From the NCBI GenBank assembly GCA_002342505.1, contig DDQB01000037.1:22570-55110 (forward strand): DNA of 32,541 bases. Direction: 5' to 3'. A model generated the notes under the pieces. The model was not told the origin of the DNA. It searched no databases and saw only the letters and a program-made list of their open reading frames with translations. Position 1 is the first letter of the stretch; each line of letters starts with the position of its first letter. A program made the translations under genes and the position numbers. This DNA is from Acidaminococcaceae bacterium UBA2453 (lineage in GTDB: Bacteria; Bacillota; Negativicutes; Acidaminococcales; Acidaminococcaceae). This document shows, piece by piece, positions 23,824-32,350 of this stretch.

Positions 23824-25869
23824 TTATGTATCATATGGCATTGCATTCTTTCCAGGAAGGTCGAAGCCGGTCCGCTTGAACATTTTATACAGTTCGTCGC
23901 TGGTCACTGCAATCATACAGGGCCTGCCATGGGGACAGGTAAAAGGATGCGTCGTGTTGCAAAGATCGATGATCAGCTGGCGCATCTGCCGCATGTTCAG
24001 CACTTCGCCGGCCTTGATAGCCGCACGGCATGCCGTCATATGCAGCACATCCTGCCGCAGTTCGCTTGCCTGCGGGGTGCGGTGTTCCCGCAGATATTGC
24101 GCAATCTCTTTGATAAATTCTTCCGCATCTTCGTTCCGGATATCGCTGGGGAGGCTGGCCACACGCACCGAAGTCTCCCCTGCAGTGGTCACATCTACCC
24201 CTAATTTATAAAATACATCGTGGTACTGTTCCAACAGCTCCACTTCTTCCGCCTGCAGCGTAATGTACAGAGGAATCAACATTTGCTGAGCCGGAATATC
24301 GTTGTGCGAAAGCACCAGTTTGTCGTACAGGATGCGCTCATGGGCCGCATGCTGGTCGATCAGGTACAGCGTATCTTCCGATTGCGCAATGATAAACGTT
24401 TTGTCCACCTGCCCCACAGGCCATATGGTCTCTAACGTATCCTGCCCGGCAGCCTGCAGGGAAATAGCAGGTTCTGTTTTAATCGACGCCTGCTCTTCCA
24501 GCAGCTGTCGTGTCTCGCCAAGACTGTAAACCGGTTCTTTTGGTGCCTCTTCACCATACACCTTGTCCGGCCGTTTCCAGACCGGCTGCTGCGTACGGGC
24601 GCTTCCTTCCCCGAAATCCCGGTTCAGATGACCCTGTCTGCCTTTTTCCGTTACGTCGCCGAACATACTCTGCTGGCTGCTCATCGGTTGCGTATACTGC
24701 AATGCGCCGAAAGATTTACCGGCAGACAGCGGCTGAGATACTGTATCTCCCGCGGCATTCCGCCGCAGCGCATCCGTTTCCTGTCCGGCCCGTTCCATCA
24801 CCGAAGCCAACGCCTGCCGGTTTCGTTCTTGCAAGCCACTTTCTTTTTCCGCATGCATGGGCTGCGTCAATGCTTCGGTCAGCGCACGGTACACCGCTTT
24901 ATACACCAGGCTCTCGTCGCTGAATTTCACTTCGCTTTTCTGGGGATGCACGTTCACATCAATGGTCGCCGGATCAACATGAATGTCCAATACTGCAAAC
25001 GCAAATCCCCGCTTGGGAATCTGTGACTGATACGCATGCTCAATGGCCTTGCCAATCATCAGATTGTTTACGCTGCGCCCGTTGACCAGAATCGTCTGCC
25101 AACTCCGTGTTCCCTTTAACAGCGTGGGTTTACCGATAAATCCTTTTACGGAAACATCTGAAAATACACCGGCCAGCTGTACCGGCAGCAGATCGTCCGA
25201 CACCTTTTTCCCGTACAGCGCGGCGATTGTATCTTTCAAATTGCCCAGTCCCGGCGTAACCAGCACTTCTTTATCGTTACTGGTAAGACGGAACCGCACG
25301 TCCGGACGGGCCAGCGCGATCCGCGTCAGCATTTCAGTAATGTATCGCCCTTCCGTCGAAACCGTTTTTAAAAATTTACGGCGGGCCGGTACATTATAAA
25401 ACAGATCCCGCACAATAATCGTCGTACCGGCCGGTCCCCCCGTCCGGATACATTCTTCTTCCTCACCGCCGTTCACGGTAATGGACGTGGCAAGATCAGC
25501 CGACGCAGGCCTCGTCAGCAGTTGAAAACGGGAAACCGAAGCAATGCTTGGTAATGCTTCGCCCCGGAAACCCAGCGTGCGCAGACTGCGCAAATCATCC
25601 ACCGCGCGAATCTTACTGGTGGCATGACGTTTCAGCGCCATCCGCGCATTTTCTTCCGTCATGCCGCAGCCGTTATCCGCCACCCGGATATATTCCGTAC
25701 CGCCTTCAAAAATAGTGACTTCTATACTGTCCGCACCGGCATCCAATGCATTTTCCACCAGTTCCTTAACCACCGACGCCGGTTTTTCCACTACCTCGCC
25801 CGCCGCGATCTGATTCGATGTATTGGTATCCAGTAAACGGACTTCCGCTTCCTGTATCATACGCACCAC
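23824..25869 (-). CDS. mutL: DNA mismatch repair protein MutL
   Basis: The 681-residue protein has an N-terminal GHKL ATPase with Glu36 and Asn40 in ELVENALDAG, DNGCGM (65-70), GFRGEAL (100-106) and NVPARRKFL. A variable linker spans about 340-480. The C-terminal nuclease domain has DQHAAHERILYD (505-516), ACR (613-615) and CPHGRP (645-650), so it is the endonuclease-type MutL used where MutH is absent. The last position of the DQHA(X)2E(X)4E motif is Asp instead of Glu, a conservative change. I chose the GTG at 25869 because AAGGA lies 6 nt upstream; the ATG three codons later is an alternative. MutS is immediately upstream. Confidence 0.97.
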   Translation of the reverse strand: MVRMIQEAEVRLLDTNTSNQIAAGEVVEKPASVVKELVENALDAGADSIEVTIFEGGTEYIRVADNGCGMTEENARMALKRHATSKIRAVDDLRSLRTLGFRGEALPSIASVSRFQLLTRPASADLATSITVNGGEEEECIRTGGPAGTTIIVRDLFYNVPARRKFLKTVSTEGRYITEMLTRIALARPDVRFRLTSNDKEVLVTPGLGNLKDTIAALYGKKVSDDLLPVQLAGVFSDVSVKGFIGKPTLLKGTRSWQTILVNGRSVNNLMIGKAIEHAYQSQIPKRGFAFAVLDIHVDPATIDVNVHPQKSEVKFSDESLVYKAVYRALTEALTQPMHAEKESGLQERNRQALASVMERAGQETDALRRNAAGDTVSQPLSAGKSFGALQYTQPMSSQQSMFGDVTEKGRQGHLNRDFGEGSARTQQPVWKRPDKVYGEEAPKEPVYSLGETRQLLEEQASIKTEPAISLQAAGQDTLETIWPVGQVDKTFIIAQSEDTLYLIDQHAAHERILYDKLVLSHNDIPAQQMLIPLYITLQAEEVELLEQYHDVFYKLGVDVTTAGETSVRVASLPSDIRNEDAEEFIKEIAQYLREHRTPQASELRQDVLHMTACRAAIKAGEVLNMRQMRQLIIDLCNTTHPFTCPHGRPCMIAVTSDELYKMFKRTGFDLPGKNAMPYDT

Positions 25870-25970
25870 TTTCTTTCCTTACTTCCGGTCAGCGTCATAT
25901 AACGCTGCTTTCATATACAACTTTTTTATCTGTGACGTTCGCAGCAGCACTTGCTTTTCGCAGCTGCAAA

Positions 25971-28571
25971 TTATCCAATGCCGCTTTCTTTTTTTGCTTC
26001 CTGCTGCAATTTATACAGTGCGTTCATGGCTTCAATGGGCGTCATGCTCATTACGTCCAGTTGCAGCAATTCCGTCTGCAACGCGCTCATAAACAGGGAG
26101 CCCATGCCCATGTCCGCCGGTTCTTCTTTCGGCGTCGCCTTAACTGTCTGCGCGTCCCCGCAGACAAAGCCTTTATTCTTATCGTACTCCTTTAAAATTT
26201 CATCTGCCCGTTCAATCACCTTTTTGGGAAGCCCGGCCAGACGCGCCACATGCACGCCGTAACTGCGATCTGTACCGCCCCGTACGATGCGCCGCAAAAA
26301 GACGATATCGTTCCCCCGCTCTTTAATGGCAACGGAATAATTCTTAATGCCTTCCAGTACCTGTTCCATGGTGATCAGTTCGTGGTAATGGGTAGCAAAT
26401 AAAGTCTTCGCTTTAATCTTCGTCTGAATATATTCCATGACCGCACGGGCAATGGACATGCCGTCATAGGTGCTTGTCCCCCGGCCCACTTCATCAAGGA
26501 TGATCAGCGAATGTTTAGTGGCATATTTCAAAATTTGGGCCACTTCATTCATTTCCACCATAAAGGTGCTCTGACCTGTTGCCAGATCGTCGCTGGCGCC
26601 AACCCGGGTAAAGATACGGTCCACCGGACAGATGTCTGCGCTCTGTGCAGGGATAAAACTGCCCATCTGCGTCATCAGCACCAACAGCGCCACCTGCCGC
26701 ATGTACGTGGATTTGCCTGCCATGTTGGGCCCGGTGATGATCACCATTCGCTCATCCCCATCGTTCAACGCAACATTATTCGGCACAAAAATTTCCCTGT
26801 CCAGCAGCCGCTCCACCACCGGATGCCGTCCGTCCAGGATCCGGATATCTCCTTTATTATTCAGCTCCGGCCGATGATAATCATACTTAAACGCCGCCAG
26901 CGCCAGCGAAGCCAGTACGTCCAACTGCGCCAGAGCCCGGGCCGTGTCCTGGATCTCCGGAATCTCTTTACGAATCTCGTCCCGGATTTTATTAAACAGA
27001 TAATACTCCAACGATTCGATTTTTTCTTTCGCGCTTAAAATTTTATTTTCAAAATCCTTCAGTTCCGGCACAATATAACGTTCGGCGTTTACCAGCGTCT
27101 GCTTACGCACAAATTCCGGCGGCACGGAAGATGACTGTCCTTTGCTCACCTCAATGTAATATCCGAATACTTTGTTGAATCCCACCTTCAGGGTTTTAAT
27201 CCCGGTAGATTCTTTAATTTTCTGCTCAAAATTTGCCATCCACTGAGAATTATTGCGGGCAATATCATGGAGTTCGTCCAGTTCCAGATCGTACCCGTCC
27301 CGGATCATGCCGCCTTCCCGGATGGTAAACGGCGGCTCGTCTACAATAGCAGCCGCCAGTGTGTCATGGATCTCCCGGTGCATGTGGACAGATGCGGAAA
27401 GTTTCTGGAGCAATCCGCTTTGCGCCGTCTGCAGTTTTTCTTTCAGCGACGGCAACGCCGCCAGCGAAGTACGCAGACTCGTCATATCCCGCGCGTTAGC
27501 GCTGCCTACTTCCAGCCGCGACAAAATCCGTTCCAGATCGTATACGTCACGCAAACTTTCCTGCAGCCCGTCGCGCAGCGCCGGATGCAGTACCAGTTCT
27601 TCCACCGCGTCCTGCCGTTCACGGATCTGCAAAATGTCCAGCAGTGGGCACTCGATCCAGTTCCGCAGACAGCGTGAACCCATGGATGTGCCCGTAAAAT
27701 CCAGTACATCCAGCAGCGTTCCGCGTTTTCCGCCGTCCCGCATGTTCCGGATCAGTTCCAGATTCCGGATCGCCGTAGCATCCAGATTCATAAACTGTTC
27801 CGTGGTGATACGTTCCAGCCGGTTGATCTGCGACAGGTCCGCCTTCACCGTTTCATGCAGATAAGCCAGCAGTTTTTGCACAGAAGACGCAACCAACGGA
27901 TCCAACGTAATGTTTCCGAAATGCCGTTGCACAAAATTTTCCGTTACATCTGCCGGTTCGTAAAACGAATACAGGCAGTCCGGCAGTTTGCTTTTGATCC
28001 AGTGTTCCAGATCGTTCCACTGTTCAATTCCGCTTTGCAGTACGATCTCCGAAGGCTGCAGGCGAAACATCTGTTCTTCCACAGACAGCAGACGCTCGCT
28101 GCCATTGGCAGTGTACCAACGGCATTCCCCGGTAGAAACATCCGCCAGCGCCATACAAAGCACGCCGTCGTCTTCCTGCAGATACACCAGATAACGGTTG
28201 CCGCTTTCTTCCAGCAGCGTTTCACTCAGAGATGTGCCGGGCGTCACGATCTTGATGACCTCTCGCTTCACCAGTCCCTTAGCCAGCTTCGGATCTTCCA
28301 CCTGTTCGCAGATGGCAACCCGGTAACCTTTTTTAATCAGCTTCGCAATATACGGCTCCACGGAATGATACGGCACCCCGCACATTGGTACCCGTTCCTC
28401 CAGTCCGCCGTCCCGTCCGGTCAGCGTGAGCCCCAGCTCCTGCGACGCAGTTTTCGCGTCGTCAAAAAACATTTCATAAAAATCACCGATGCGATAAAAC
28501 AGCAATTCATCCTGATGCTGCTGCTTGAATTCCAGATACTGCTGCATCATCGGCGTCAATGCATTCGCCAT
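25971..28571 (-). CDS. mutS: DNA mismatch repair protein MutS
   Basis: From the ATG at 28571 (GGAGG 4-5 nt upstream) the protein has 866 residues. It is a MutS1-type mismatch sensor: the mismatch-wedging Phe-x-Glu is Phe31-Tyr-Glu33 in GDFYEMF. The core and clamp follow, then Walker A GPNMAGKST starting at 614, Walker B with Asp693-Glu694 in ILDEVGRGTSTYDG, and THYHEL near 727. The C-terminal tail after 790 would carry dimer/tetramer contacts. It acts with the endonuclease-type MutL encoded next. Confidence 0.98.
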   Translation of the reverse strand: MANALTPMMQQYLEFKQQHQDELLFYRIGDFYEMFFDDAKTASQELGLTLTGRDGGLEERVPMCGVPYHSVEPYIAKLIKKGYRVAICEQVEDPKLAKGLVKREVIKIVTPGTSLSETLLEESGNRYLVYLQEDDGVLCMALADVSTGECRWYTANGSERLLSVEEQMFRLQPSEIVLQSGIEQWNDLEHWIKSKLPDCLYSFYEPADVTENFVQRHFGNITLDPLVASSVQKLLAYLHETVKADLSQINRLERITTEQFMNLDATAIRNLELIRNMRDGGKRGTLLDVLDFTGTSMGSRCLRNWIECPLLDILQIRERQDAVEELVLHPALRDGLQESLRDVYDLERILSRLEVGSANARDMTSLRTSLAALPSLKEKLQTAQSGLLQKLSASVHMHREIHDTLAAAIVDEPPFTIREGGMIRDGYDLELDELHDIARNNSQWMANFEQKIKESTGIKTLKVGFNKVFGYYIEVSKGQSSSVPPEFVRKQTLVNAERYIVPELKDFENKILSAKEKIESLEYYLFNKIRDEIRKEIPEIQDTARALAQLDVLASLALAAFKYDYHRPELNNKGDIRILDGRHPVVERLLDREIFVPNNVALNDGDERMVIITGPNMAGKSTYMRQVALLVLMTQMGSFIPAQSADICPVDRIFTRVGASDDLATGQSTFMVEMNEVAQILKYATKHSLIILDEVGRGTSTYDGMSIARAVMEYIQTKIKAKTLFATHYHELITMEQVLEGIKNYSVAIKERGNDIVFLRRIVRGGTDRSYGVHVARLAGLPKKVIERADEILKEYDKNKGFVCGDAQTVKATPKEEPADMGMGSLFMSALQTELLQLDVMSMTPIEAMNALYKLQQEAKKESGIG

Positions 28572-28643
28572 AGTTCCTCCGTATCGTCCCCGAAAGCACG
28601 TTATAAACCGGATGAAATCCAATCTTCTTCCGTCATTCCATTC

Positions 28644-30143
28644 TCAATCAATTCTGCTGCCCTTTACCAGCCAGGTCTGAGCGCTTTCCACCTTTACATG
28701 TACCAGCTGGCCGGGGTGCACCGGAAGGTCGCACCCTTTCGTCTGAGCGGCTGCAGTTTTGCATGCAGCTTCATCCGTTTGCTTTTTGTCAGACGCTGCG
28801 GCTTCCGCAGATTGATGCCACAGTACCAGTTTGTTTCCGCGGGTGCGTCCGTTCCAGATGCCTGGATCTTTCTCTGTAGGCCCTTCCGCCATTACTTCCA
28901 CCGTTTTACCTACCAGCTGCCGGTTGATGCGCAGCGACTGAGCGTTCTGCACTTCCATCAGTTTTTCCAGCCGGACGTGCTTCACGTCATCCGGAATCTG
29001 ATCCTGCATACGTGCTGCCGGCGTGCCGCTTCGTTTAGAATAGATAAACGTAAAAGCGGAATCAAACCCGATCTCTTCCACCAGACTGCAGGTCTCTGCA
29101 AAATCCTCGTCCGTTTCCCCCGGAAACCCTACGATGATATCTGTGGTAATGGAAGCCTGCGGGATGTAACGCCGGATCGTCTGCACCAGTTCCAGATACC
29201 GCTCCCGCGTATAGCCGCGGTTCATGGCCTTTAAGATCCGGCTGCTTCCGCTTTGCAGCGCCACGTGGAAATGTTCGCACAGGTGGACGCCTTCCGCAAC
29301 TGTCCGGATCACTTCTTCGGACATATCCCGCGGATGACTAGTCATAAAATGCACCCGTTCCACTCCCGGCGTCTGATCCACCGCCTTCAGCAACGCGGCG
29401 AACGGTTCTGTCTGCAGCGTGCCGTCTGCATCTCCCCCGGCCGCGCTGGTCACCGAACGCAGTTTTTCTTCTTCATGGTTCCGCAGAAAATCTTTGCCGT
29501 AGGAATCCACATTCTGTCCCAACAGGGTAATTTCCGTATAACCGGCGGCAACCGCAGCCCGCACTTCTTCCAAAATGTTTTCGATACTGCGGCTGCGCTC
29601 GCGTCCCCGCACATATGGCACAATACAATACGTGCAGAAATTATTGCATCCGTACATGATGGGAATCCAGGCGCTGAAACCGCTCTCCCGAACCCGGTGT
29701 CCCTCGAACTCGCTGCTTTGCACGGCTAAATTTGTGAACACACCTTTCTTCCGTTCATCCAGATAGTCCTGCAAAATTTTCTGAAACGAATTCACGTACG
29801 AAGTCCCCAGCAACAGATCGATCTGCGGATATTTTTTTGCCAGCGCCTCGCCATCTTTTTGGGCCATACAGCCGGCCACGCAGATCACCTGTCCCGGATG
29901 CTGCGCCTTTATCCGTTTCAGTTCGCCGATCTTACCCAAAATTTTCAACTCGGCGCTTTCCCGCACGCAACACGTATTCACAAGAATCACATCAGCCCTG
30001 GCCAGTTCCTCCGTCCGCGCGTAACCCATCTCTTCCAGCTGCCCTGCGTAATGTTCCGCATCACTTTCATTCATCTGGCAGCCGTAATTTAAAATAGCGT
30101 AACGTAACGATTTTATATTTTCCGATTGCAAATTTTCCGTCAT
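28644..30143 (-). CDS. miaB: tRNA-2-methylthio-N6-dimethylallyladenosine synthase
   Basis: The likely start is the ATG at 30143 (GGAG 6 nt upstream), giving 499 residues. The N-terminal domain holds the auxiliary cluster cysteines Cys22 (NYGCQMN), Cys58 (NTCCVRE) and Cys92 (VAGCMAQ). The radical SAM motif CNNFCTYC gives Cys166, Cys170 and Cys173. The C-terminal TRAM domain is split by a low-complexity insert at about 445-472, rich in Ala, Lys, Thr and Gln, and a second polar insert lies at about 221-246. These make it longer than the usual MiaB of about 440-450 residues. It starts the miaB-mutS-mutL-methyltransferase-miaA-hfq series. Confidence 0.96.
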   Translation of the reverse strand: MTENLQSENIKSLRYAILNYGCQMNESDAEHYAGQLEEMGYARTEELARADVILVNTCCVRESAELKILGKIGELKRIKAQHPGQVICVAGCMAQKDGEALAKKYPQIDLLLGTSYVNSFQKILQDYLDERKKGVFTNLAVQSSEFEGHRVRESGFSAWIPIMYGCNNFCTYCIVPYVRGRERSRSIENILEEVRAAVAAGYTEITLLGQNVDSYGKDFLRNHEEEKLRSVTSAAGGDADGTLQTEPFAALLKAVDQTPGVERVHFMTSHPRDMSEEVIRTVAEGVHLCEHFHVALQSGSSRILKAMNRGYTRERYLELVQTIRRYIPQASITTDIIVGFPGETDEDFAETCSLVEEIGFDSAFTFIYSKRSGTPAARMQDQIPDDVKHVRLEKLMEVQNAQSLRINRQLVGKTVEVMAEGPTEKDPGIWNGRTRGNKLVLWHQSAEAAASDKKQTDEAACKTAAAQTKGCDLPVHPGQLVHVKVESAQTWLVKGSRID

Positions 30144-30300
30144 ATCGCACTCCGTTAATTTTTTGTTGCTCAATTTTTTTCTTTCTGCTTTTGCTGCTGC
30201 AAATAATTTTTGCGCAGCCACTTCCGTTTCCGAATGCTTGCAGCCAAAAATTTTTTCCGCACTATTTTATTTCGAAAACGTTTATATTTCCGAATAAAGT

Positions 30301-30309
30301 ATTATATCA
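30301..30309 (-). promoter_or_regulatory. Extended -10 promoter for the miaB-mutSL series
   Basis: TGATATAAT on the minus strand, within the shared 11-mer TATGATATAAT, follows the sufB terminator. The leader to miaB is about 150 nt. Confidence 0.6.
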
Positions 30310-30327
30310 TATTTTCATTGTGAAAGG

Positions 30328-30361
30328 AAAAAGAATGAACCCGGCCTCCCGAATTCATTCT
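30328..30361 (-). terminator. Intrinsic terminator after the suf pair
   Basis: An 8-bp stem (30332-30339 with 30354-30361), with possible CGG/CCG pairing in the loop, is followed on the minus strand by TTTTTCC, 25 nt past the sufB stop. Confidence 0.8.
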
Positions 30362-30385
30362 CTTATTTTTAAAATCGACGCATCC

Positions 30386-31306
30386 TTATTTCAAAAATCC
30401 GTTGATGATCTGCTCTTCCGCCTGTTCCTGCGTCAACCCCAGCGTCATCAGTTTAATGATCTGTTCTCCCGCGATTTTACCGATTGCCGCTTCGTGCACC
30501 AGCGCCGCGTCCACATTGTTAGCGTCCAACTGCGGAATCGCCAGTACCCGGGCCTTGTCCATAATGATGGCATCGCATTCCGTATGACCTTTGCAGGCCG
30601 CGTTACCTGTAATGCGCGATGAAAATTCCTGAAAGGATTCTTCTCTTGCTACGGAACGGGACACAACATCCGCGGAAGCTCCGTCGCCGTTCAGATAGGT
30701 TTCATAAATGCTTTTTGCCGTCTGCGTTCCATGGGTCATCAACCGTTCCCGAACCACCAGGGACGCATTGGCAGCAAGTTCCGCCTTCGTAGTGCGGACG
30801 GTGGAATCCACGCCTTTGATCTGTACCATTTCCATTTCCATAGAACTGCCTTCTTCCAGATATGCTTCCGTCACCGGATTCAGGATCCGTTTTGCGCGTC
30901 CGTCCCCTTCGCCGTAATGCTTTTCCACATATTTTACTTTACTGTTCTTTCCTACAAAAAACCGATGCACGCCGTCATGCTGCGAATCCTGCACGCCGCA
31001 GTTATGGATGCCGCAGCCGGCCACGATCACCACGTCGCAGTTTTCCCCAATATAAAAATCATTGTACACTGTTTCCTTGATGCCGCTGGCGCTGAGCACC
31101 ACCGGAATATGCACGCTCTCATTCTTCGTGCCGGGTTTAATACGGATGTCAATGCCGCTTACATCCTTTTTGGAAATGATATCAATGTTCGCGGTAGTAT
31201 TGCGGGCCGCCATCTGGCTGTTGGCCCGGATATTATACGCGCCGCTGGGAACGGTGTGCAGATCCGCAATTTCCGCCAGCAGTCGTTTCTGAATTTCATC
31301 AATCAC
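30386..31306 (-). CDS. sufB: SufB/SufD-family Fe-S scaffold of a minimal SUF (SMS-type) system
   Basis: The protein of about 306 residues has the right-handed beta-helix pattern of SufB/SufD (repeating short strands, IKPGTKNESVHIPVVLSASG, RTTKAELAANASLVVRERLMTHG). The conserved C-terminal block is AACKGHTECDAI...VHEAAIGKI with two Cys and a His-Glu pair. Further cysteines lie near residues 90-103. It is much shorter than classical SufB (about 460), matching the SMS type that works with SufC alone. GGAGG lies 7 nt before the GTG at 31306. An ATG at 31312 is only 1 nt from GGAGG and is the alternative start. It overlaps the end of sufC by 8-14 nt. Confidence 0.9.
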   Translation of the reverse strand: MIDEIQKRLLAEIADLHTVPSGAYNIRANSQMAARNTTANIDIISKKDVSGIDIRIKPGTKNESVHIPVVLSASGIKETVYNDFYIGENCDVVIVAGCGIHNCGVQDSQHDGVHRFFVGKNSKVKYVEKHYGEGDGRAKRILNPVTEAYLEEGSSMEMEMVQIKGVDSTVRTTKAELAANASLVVRERLMTHGTQTAKSIYETYLNGDGASADVVSRSVAREESFQEFSSRITGNAACKGHTECDAIIMDKARVLAIPQLDANNVDAALVHEAAIGKIAGEQIIKLMTLGLTQEQAEEQIINGFLK

Positions 31307-32042
31307 AGTCATCCCTCCTTTTCAGGCAGCCACATACGCCTACTGCATTGTTCGTACCCAGCAGTTCGGGCAGGATTTCCTCTTTTTTTCCATGCTTTGC
31401 CACCTGTCCGTTGGCCAGCACCACGATCTCATCGGCAATTTCCAGGATTCGTTCCTGATGGGAAATGATCAGGATGGACCGGGTATTGGCCGTACGCATC
31501 CTCTCAAAGACTCGGATCAGGTTCTGGAAGCTCCACAGGTCGATGCCCGCTTCCGGCTCGTCAAAAATGGCAAGCTGGGTTCCCCGCGCCAGCACCGTTG
31601 CGATCTCAATTCGCTTTAATTCGCCGCCGGAAAGAGACGCATTCACTTCCCGGTTAATGTAATCCCGGGCGCACAGGCCCACTTCAGATAAATATTCACA
31701 GCAGGCGCTCACAGAAAGCTGTTTGCCTGCCGCAATGCGCAGCAGGTCCAGTACCGTTATGCCTTTGAACCGGGCCGGCTGCTGGAACGCAAAACTGATG
31801 CCCAGCTTCGCCCGTTCCGTGATACTTTTTTCCGTAATGTCTTCGCCGTTGAACAGAATTCTGCCTTCCGTCGGCGTCTCAATTCCGGCAATCAGTTTGG
31901 CCATGGTGGATTTGCCTCCGCCGTTAGGGCCCGTCACCACCACGAACTTGCCGTCGTCAATTTTTAAATCCAGGCGCCGGATGATTTCTTTTTCTTTTTT
32001 CTCATCCTGCACGTTAAAGCTGATATTCTTTAATTCAAGCAT
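31299..32042 (-). CDS. sufC: SufC-type ABC ATPase of the minimal SUF system
   Basis: The 247-residue ATPase has Walker A GPNGGGKST (38-46), Q-loop SFAFQQPARFKG with Gln87/88, signature LSGGELKRIEIA (137 on), Walker B LAIFDEPEAG with Asp161 and Glu162, and switch His195. The FQQPxxxxG Q-loop and DEPEAGIDL are typical of SufC rather than of transporter ATPases. The C-terminus has three cysteines (Cys237, Cys239, Cys246), which may be of interest in an Fe-S assembly protein. AGGAGG precedes the ATG. Only sufB follows, and no sufS, sufU or sufD is adjacent in the window. Confidence 0.92.
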   Translation of the reverse strand: MLELKNISFNVQDEKKEKEIIRRLDLKIDDGKFVVVTGPNGGGKSTMAKLIAGIETPTEGRILFNGEDITEKSITERAKLGISFAFQQPARFKGITVLDLLRIAAGKQLSVSACCEYLSEVGLCARDYINREVNASLSGGELKRIEIATVLARGTQLAIFDEPEAGIDLWSFQNLIRVFERMRTANTRSILIISHQERILEIADEIVVLANGQVAKHGKKEEILPELLGTNNAVGVCGCLKRRDDCD

Positions 32043-32094
32043 GATTCCTCCTGGTGTATGTCGCGTTTTGCTGTAATCATTGTTTGATTCGTAT

Positions 32095-32121
32095 ATTATA
32101 CCACATATTGTGTTAAAACAC
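32095..32121 (-). promoter_or_regulatory. suf promoter with overlapping palindrome
   Basis: TGGTATAAT on the minus strand (32095-32103) is a perfect extended -10, about 53 nt upstream of sufC. The palindrome GTGTT-AA-AACAC (32110-32121) lies in its spacer/-35 zone and could be an operator. Confidence 0.6.
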
Positions 32122-32136
32122 GCGAAGTAAATGTAA

Positions 32137-32193
32137 AATTTGTGCGCTTGGTTTGCGTCGCCTTCATAAGGCGTCAGCCCGGGCGCACAAATT
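32137..32193. other. Nested long stem-loop, possible terminator of the toxin transcript
   Basis: A perfect 11-bp stem (32137-32147 with 32183-32193, AATTTGTGCGC and its complement) encloses a second perfect 6-bp hairpin (32159-32164 with 32168-32173, CGCCTT and AAGGCG, 3-nt loop). On the minus strand it is followed by TTAC within AATTTTAC, so it could end the toxin mRNA. On the plus strand it could be the body of a small RNA. Confidence 0.5.
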
Positions 32194-32204
32194 CAAACCA
32201 GCAT

Positions 32205-32233
32205 ACCGATTCCGGGGGAAAACCGGTTTTTTT
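32205..32233 (+). terminator. Plus-strand intrinsic terminator of an unknown transcript
   Basis: A 7-bp stem with one mismatch (32205-32211 with 32221-32227) and a G-rich loop are followed by seven T on the plus strand. No plus-strand gene precedes it, so it implies a small plus-strand RNA starting left of it. Confidence 0.6.
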
Positions 32234-32281
32234 CTCGAGACAGCATGGTTAGCTGGTTTACACCCCACGAACTCATTAATA

Positions 32282-32350
32282 TATGATAGACAGGCGGTAT
32301 GTATCAGTTACAAGTAACCGCTTGCCTTAGTCGTGGGCGGCTACTTTTTT
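32282..32350 (+). ncRNA. Putative antisense antitoxin RNA of a type I toxin-antitoxin locus
   Basis: A TATGAT -10 box (32282-32287) with a loose TTTACA 19 nt upstream could start a plus-strand RNA near 32293. It ends at a strong terminator: stem 32312-32321 with 32337-32346 (one mismatch) followed by six T (32345-32350). The RNA would be about 55-60 nt. Its 5' part (GCGGT, 32294-32298) can pair with ACCGC (32317-32321), giving a fold that competes with the terminator. Its 3' end overlaps the toxin stop codon and last codons, so it is antisense to the toxin mRNA 3' region. A 7-bp helix 32264-32270 with 32331-32337 in the toxin mRNA encloses the antitoxin promoter. Confidence 0.6.

Noticed and set aside
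27855..29234. 459-codon open frame on the plus strand opposite mutS and miaB
   Set aside because: It is antisense to two intact conserved genes, has no recognisable domain and no ribosome site, and is explained by the codon bias of the real genes.
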